Positions 61,371 to 64,000 of a stretch of 64,000 nucleotides of DNA are shown here, in pieces. Source of the DNA: a bacterium (GTDB taxonomy: Bacteria; Actinomycetota; Acidimicrobiia; Spongiisociales; Spongiisociaceae); the NCBI GenBank assembly GCA_026710435.1, contig JAPOQZ010000175.1, positions 16,075 to 80,074 of the forward strand, given 5' to 3'. How positions within the stretch are numbered: the first letter of the stretch is position 1; each line of letters starts with the position of its first letter. The position numbers and the translations under genes were made by a program. The notes under the pieces are model-generated. The model was not told where the DNA came from, searched no databases, and saw only the letters and a program-made list of their open reading frames with translations.

Positions 61371-62081
61371 ATGCCGCCCGAACCGCCCGTCACCGATTCG
61401 GAGGCTCCCTCGCTAGAACTCTCCGGCGTTAGCAAGGTATATCCGGGTCCTCCCCCCGTCGCTGCCCTGGCCGGGGTGGATCTCGCGGTCCGGCCCGGCG
61501 AGTTCGTAGCAGTGGTGGGCCCATCCGGTTCCGGCAAGTCCACCCTTTTGAACCTCATGGGTGGGCTGGACCGGCCCACGTCGGGATCGGTCAAGGTGGC
61601 CGGTCGAGAGTTGACCGATCTTCCCGACCGCTCACTGTCCGCTATCAGGGCAACGATGATCGGCTTCGTGTTCCAGGAGTTCTTCCTGCTACCGAGGACC
61701 CCCGCCCGGGACAACGTGGCCGAAGGGCTGCGCTACCGGGGCGTGCCGGGACGGGTCCGGACGGAGAGGGCGGAGGCAGCGCTGCGCAGGGTGGGTCTGG
61801 GTCACCGGATGCATCACCTGCCCGAGCAACTGTCGGGAGGCGAGCGGCAGCGGGTGGCCATCGCCCGGGCGGTGGTGGGAGATCCTGCGGTGGTGTTCGC
61901 CGACGAGCCCACCGGCAACCTGGACAGCGCCACCAGCCGGGAGATAGCCGAACTGTTGACCGGTCTGAATGCCCAGGGCACCACCATCGTCGCCATCACC
62001 CACGATCCCGAAGTGGCTGCCTGTTTCCCCAGACGGGTAATGATGCGGGACGGGCTTGTGGTGGCGGAGGACACGCTTTGA
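61371..62081 (+). CDS. ABC transporter ATPase (MacB/LolD type)
   Basis: A 236-aa ATPase: Walker [11 protein letters not shown]-loop [18 protein letters not shown], signature [15 protein letters not shown], Walker [14 protein letters not shown] and H-loop ITHDPEVA. It drives the FtsX-like permease encoded next, whose TTG start overlaps its stop. Confidence 0.9.
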   Translation: MPPEPPVTDSEAPSLELSGVSKVYPGPPPVAALAGVDLAVRPGEFVAVVGPSGSGKSTLLNLMGGLDRPTSGSVKVAGRELTDLPDRSLSAIRATMIGFVFQEFFLLPRTPARDNVAEGLRYRGVPGRVRTERAEAALRRVGLGHRMHHLPEQLSGGERQRVAIARAVVGDPAVVFADEPTGNLDSATSREIAELLTGLNAQGTTIVAITHDPEVAACFPRRVMMRDGLVVAEDTL

Positions 62082-63262
62082 GGAGCCGTCTCCGCATCTC
62101 TGACGCCTTGGCGCTCAGCCTCACCGGCCTCCGCTACCACCTGGGTCGCACGGTGTTGACCGCACTCGGTATCGCGTTCGGCATCGCGGCCATAGTCGCC
62201 GTGCTGGGCATCTCGGCGTCCGGCCGGGCCGCCCTGCTCGCCCAACTCGACCAGTTGGGCACCAACCTCATCCGGATCACCCCGTCGACGGGGGTGTTCG
62301 GCAACGCGGACGGACTTCCTCCCGAGTCGGTTGCGATGCTCGCGCGGGTCGGACCGGTGGAACGCGTCACGTCCACCGCGCTCCTCGACGTGGACGTCCT
62401 GGTCAACGACCTGGTGTCCCCCCTGGAGACCGGCGGCCTCTCGGTGCTCGCCGTTCCCCCCAACCTGCCCGGAGCGCTGAACACACCCATGCTGGCCGGA
62501 AGATTCCTCGACGAGGCGTCTGCAACCGTTCCGGTGGCGGTGGTCGGGAGGCTGGCGGCCGAACGGTTGGGCATCGACGACCTGTCCGGTTCCCGGCGCG
62601 TCTATATCGGTGGGGAGTGGTTCGAAGTGATCGGCATCCTATCCGAGATGACGTTGCACCCCGACATCGAGCGGGCCGCACTGATAGGCGAACCGGTGGC
62701 GCGAGACCTCTTCGAGGAGGATCTCAAGCCGACTGCCCTCTACGCCCGGGTCCACCCCAGGCATGTGGACAGTGTGCTGGAGGTGATCCCGGCGACCGTC
62801 AATCCTGAGAATCCCGACCGGGTGGCGGTCGTGCGTCCGGCGGATGCACTCGTGGCCCGCCGCCAGGCGGAGGAGGCCCTCACCACCCTGCTGGTCAGCC
62901 TGGGGAGCGTCGCCCTGCTGGTAGGGGGCGTGGCCATCGCCAACGTCATGGTGATGTCGGTCCTGGAGAGGCGCATGGAGATCGGCCTGCGGCGCGCTTT
63001 GGGAGCCACCAAACGCCACGTCCGCCTTCAGTTCATGGGCGAGGCGATACTCCTGTCCGGCATCGGGGGAGTGCTGGGTGTAGGGGTGGGCGCCACCATC
63101 ACCGTGGCTTTCGCCATCAGCCGGGACCTCACCCTGTCGGTACCCATGACCGGGCTGGCGGGCAGCGTCCTGGTGGCTCTCCTGGTCGGGGCCCTAGCCG
63201 GTGTCTACCCCGCCACCCGGGCAGCCCGCATCCCACCTGCCGAAGCCGTGCGCTCCGCATAA
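62078..63262 (+). CDS. MacB/FtsX-family ABC permease
   Basis: A 394-aa protein with one N-terminal helix, a large extracytoplasmic MacB_PCD-like domain (residues about 45-250) and three C-terminal helices with the FtsX motif [20 protein letters not shown]. It is a mechanotransmission-type exporter, probably moving a peptide, lipid or lipoprotein with the adaptor and lipoprotein of this operon. The TTG start overlaps the ATPase stop (TTGA). Confidence 0.88.
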   Translation: MRSRLRISDALALSLTGLRYHLGRTVLTALGIAFGIAAIVAVLGISASGRAALLAQLDQLGTNLIRITPSTGVFGNADGLPPESVAMLARVGPVERVTSTALLDVDVLVNDLVSPLETGGLSVLAVPPNLPGALNTPMLAGRFLDEASATVPVAVVGRLAAERLGIDDLSGSRRVYIGGEWFEVIGILSEMTLHPDIERAALIGEPVARDLFEEDLKPTALYARVHPRHVDSVLEVIPATVNPENPDRVAVVRPADALVARRQAEEALTTLLVSLGSVALLVGGVAIANVMVMSVLERRMEIGLRRALGATKRHVRLQFMGEAILLSGIGGVLGVGVGATITVAFAISRDLTLSVPMTGLAGSVLVALLVGALAGVYPATRAARIPPAEAVRSA

Positions 63263-63323
63263 GCCGAACGGAGCGCATCAGGCTGGTTGCCGGCCCGCCG
63301 GACTCTATAGAATGGCCCTCCCA

Positions 63324-63396
63324 GGGCGTTTAGCTCAGCTGGGAGAGCGCTTCCCTTACAAGGAAGAGGTCGGCGGTTCGAGTCCGTCAACGCCCA
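63324..63396 (+). tRNA. tRNA-Val (UAC)
   Basis: A 73-nt cloverleaf: acceptor GGGCGTT/AACGCCC, anticodon stem CTTCC/GGAAG with loop CTTACAA, T-arm GGCGGTTCGAGTCCGTC. CCA is not encoded. An integrase gene starts 176 bp downstream in the same direction, the usual layout of an island inserted at a tRNA 3' end. Confidence 0.95.
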
Positions 63397-63572
63397 CGGT
63401 CGTTTCATAAGAACCCATACCGTGCCTTGAAACCTCTAGTTACCAGGACTTTCATACCTAACTTCCCAAGCTTCTCGGTTACACAAGCGCCCGCTCTGTT
63501 TCACATATTTGCACCGATAATGTAACATCACAAGTAACATCGTATCGACTAGATAAAGCCTACGAGGTGAGC

Positions 63573-64000
63573 ATGCGGCGGCCGAAAACACTCACAGCAG
63601 CCTTCTGCAGGACCACTTCCACACCGGGAACCTACGGCGACGGACGCGGTGGCTTCGGTCTTACATTCCGAGTCAAGCGGACCCGCAACGGCCGACTGTC
63701 GAAAGTGTGGGCCCAACGGGTTGTAATCGGTGGGAACCCGACCTACCTAGGGCTCGGCACCTATCCGACCGTGACGCTGGCCGAGGCCCGACGGCGAGCG
63801 CTCAAGAACCGTCGCGAGATCGAAGCGGGCAGAGACCCGCGAGGCGGCGGGATCCCTACCTTCGCGCGGGCGACCGAAAAGGTGATCGCCCTGCACCGTG
63901 ACGGCTGGAAGCCGGGCAGCCGAACAGAGTCAGCATGGCGTAACGGGTTCAGCCACCATGTCTATCCGAAACTCGGTCACCGGCGAGTCGACGTGATCAC
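63573..64000 (+). CDS. tyrosine-type integrase, 3'-partial
   Basis: The frame starts ATG 63573 after GAGGTGAG and remains open at the window edge (142 codons). The N-terminal arm-binding domain is visible (GTYGDGRGGFGLTFRVK; LGLGTYPTVTLAEARRRAL; GGGIPTFARATEKVIALH), followed by the start of the SAM-like core-binding domain (SAWRNGFSHHVYPKLG). It is the same family as the remnant at 34857. The intervening 63397-63572 is AT-richer and has a repeated GTAACATC (two copies near 63521 and 63534), possible arm-type sites. Confidence 0.85.
   Translation, partial: MRRPKTLTAAFCRTTSTPGTYGDGRGGFGLTFRVKRTRNGRLSKVWAQRVVIGGNPTYLGLGTYPTVTLAEARRRALKNRREIEAGRDPRGGGIPTFARATEKVIALHRDGWKPGSRTESAWRNGFSHHVYPKLGHRRVDVI

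Overview
The window looks like chromosomal DNA of a high-GC Gram-positive bacterium of the Actinomycetota, perhaps an Acidimicrobiia-type lineage. This is inferred from base composition, frequent GTG and TTG starts, many ATGA/GTGA/TTGA gene overlaps, an Rv2578c-type radical SAM protein and a linked pgi-zwf pair. No rRNA or species marker is present, so the exact placement is open.

Layout. 0-2.1 kb: the end of a type III restriction-like helicase-nuclease split by an in-frame TAG. 2.4-8.1 kb: surface polysaccharide genes (Wzm/Wzt exporter, UDP-GlcNAc 2-epimerase-like, flippase-like membrane protein, pyruvyl transferase, GT2). 8.5-9.4 kb: a MerR-thioredoxin-like fusion behind a textbook MerR promoter. 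9.5-22.2 kb: a carbohydrate uptake and oxidation locus (SDR, Zn-ADH, M24 protein, E1 alpha/beta without E2, HIBADH-like, sugar ABC importer, VOC, TIM-barrel isomerase). 22.5-29.1 kb: assorted housekeeping genes.

29.2-36.3 kb: an accessory island starting exactly at the 3' end of a tRNA(CAU) gene. It holds a head-to-tail array of four small units separated by related direct repeats with a shared core (CCCACAACAACG). The units carry toxin-antitoxin-like pairs: DUF433/DUF5615, HEPN/unknown, and a duplicated pair whose + strand gene is broken in both copies. The array is followed by a frameshifted tyrosine integrase and a MazEF-like pair. This is the most unusual part of the window.

37.3-39.2 kb: DrrAB-like ABC exporter. 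39.6-40.8 kb: Old Yellow Enzyme-like oxidoreductase. 41.8-50.1 kb: a second catabolic locus (DapA-like lyase, NMT1/taurine-type ABC importer, LLM flavin oxidoreductase, N-acyl-D-amino-acid deacylase, three tandem DUF3830 genes). 50.5-55.2 kb: EamA permease, glutaryl-CoA-dehydrogenase-like ACAD, TrpB2 behind a leader with competing hairpins, and a HicAB pair with frameshifted HicA. 55.2-63.3 kb: radical SAM, pgi, zwf, and a lipoprotein-adaptor-ABC-FtsX export operon. The window ends at tRNA-Val(UAC) with a second, apparently intact integrase 176 bp downstream, so another tRNA-borne island probably begins there.

Two dispersed repeat families cut across the window: a 103-bp palindrome (P) and a ~290-bp repeat (R290) found next to it at three loci.
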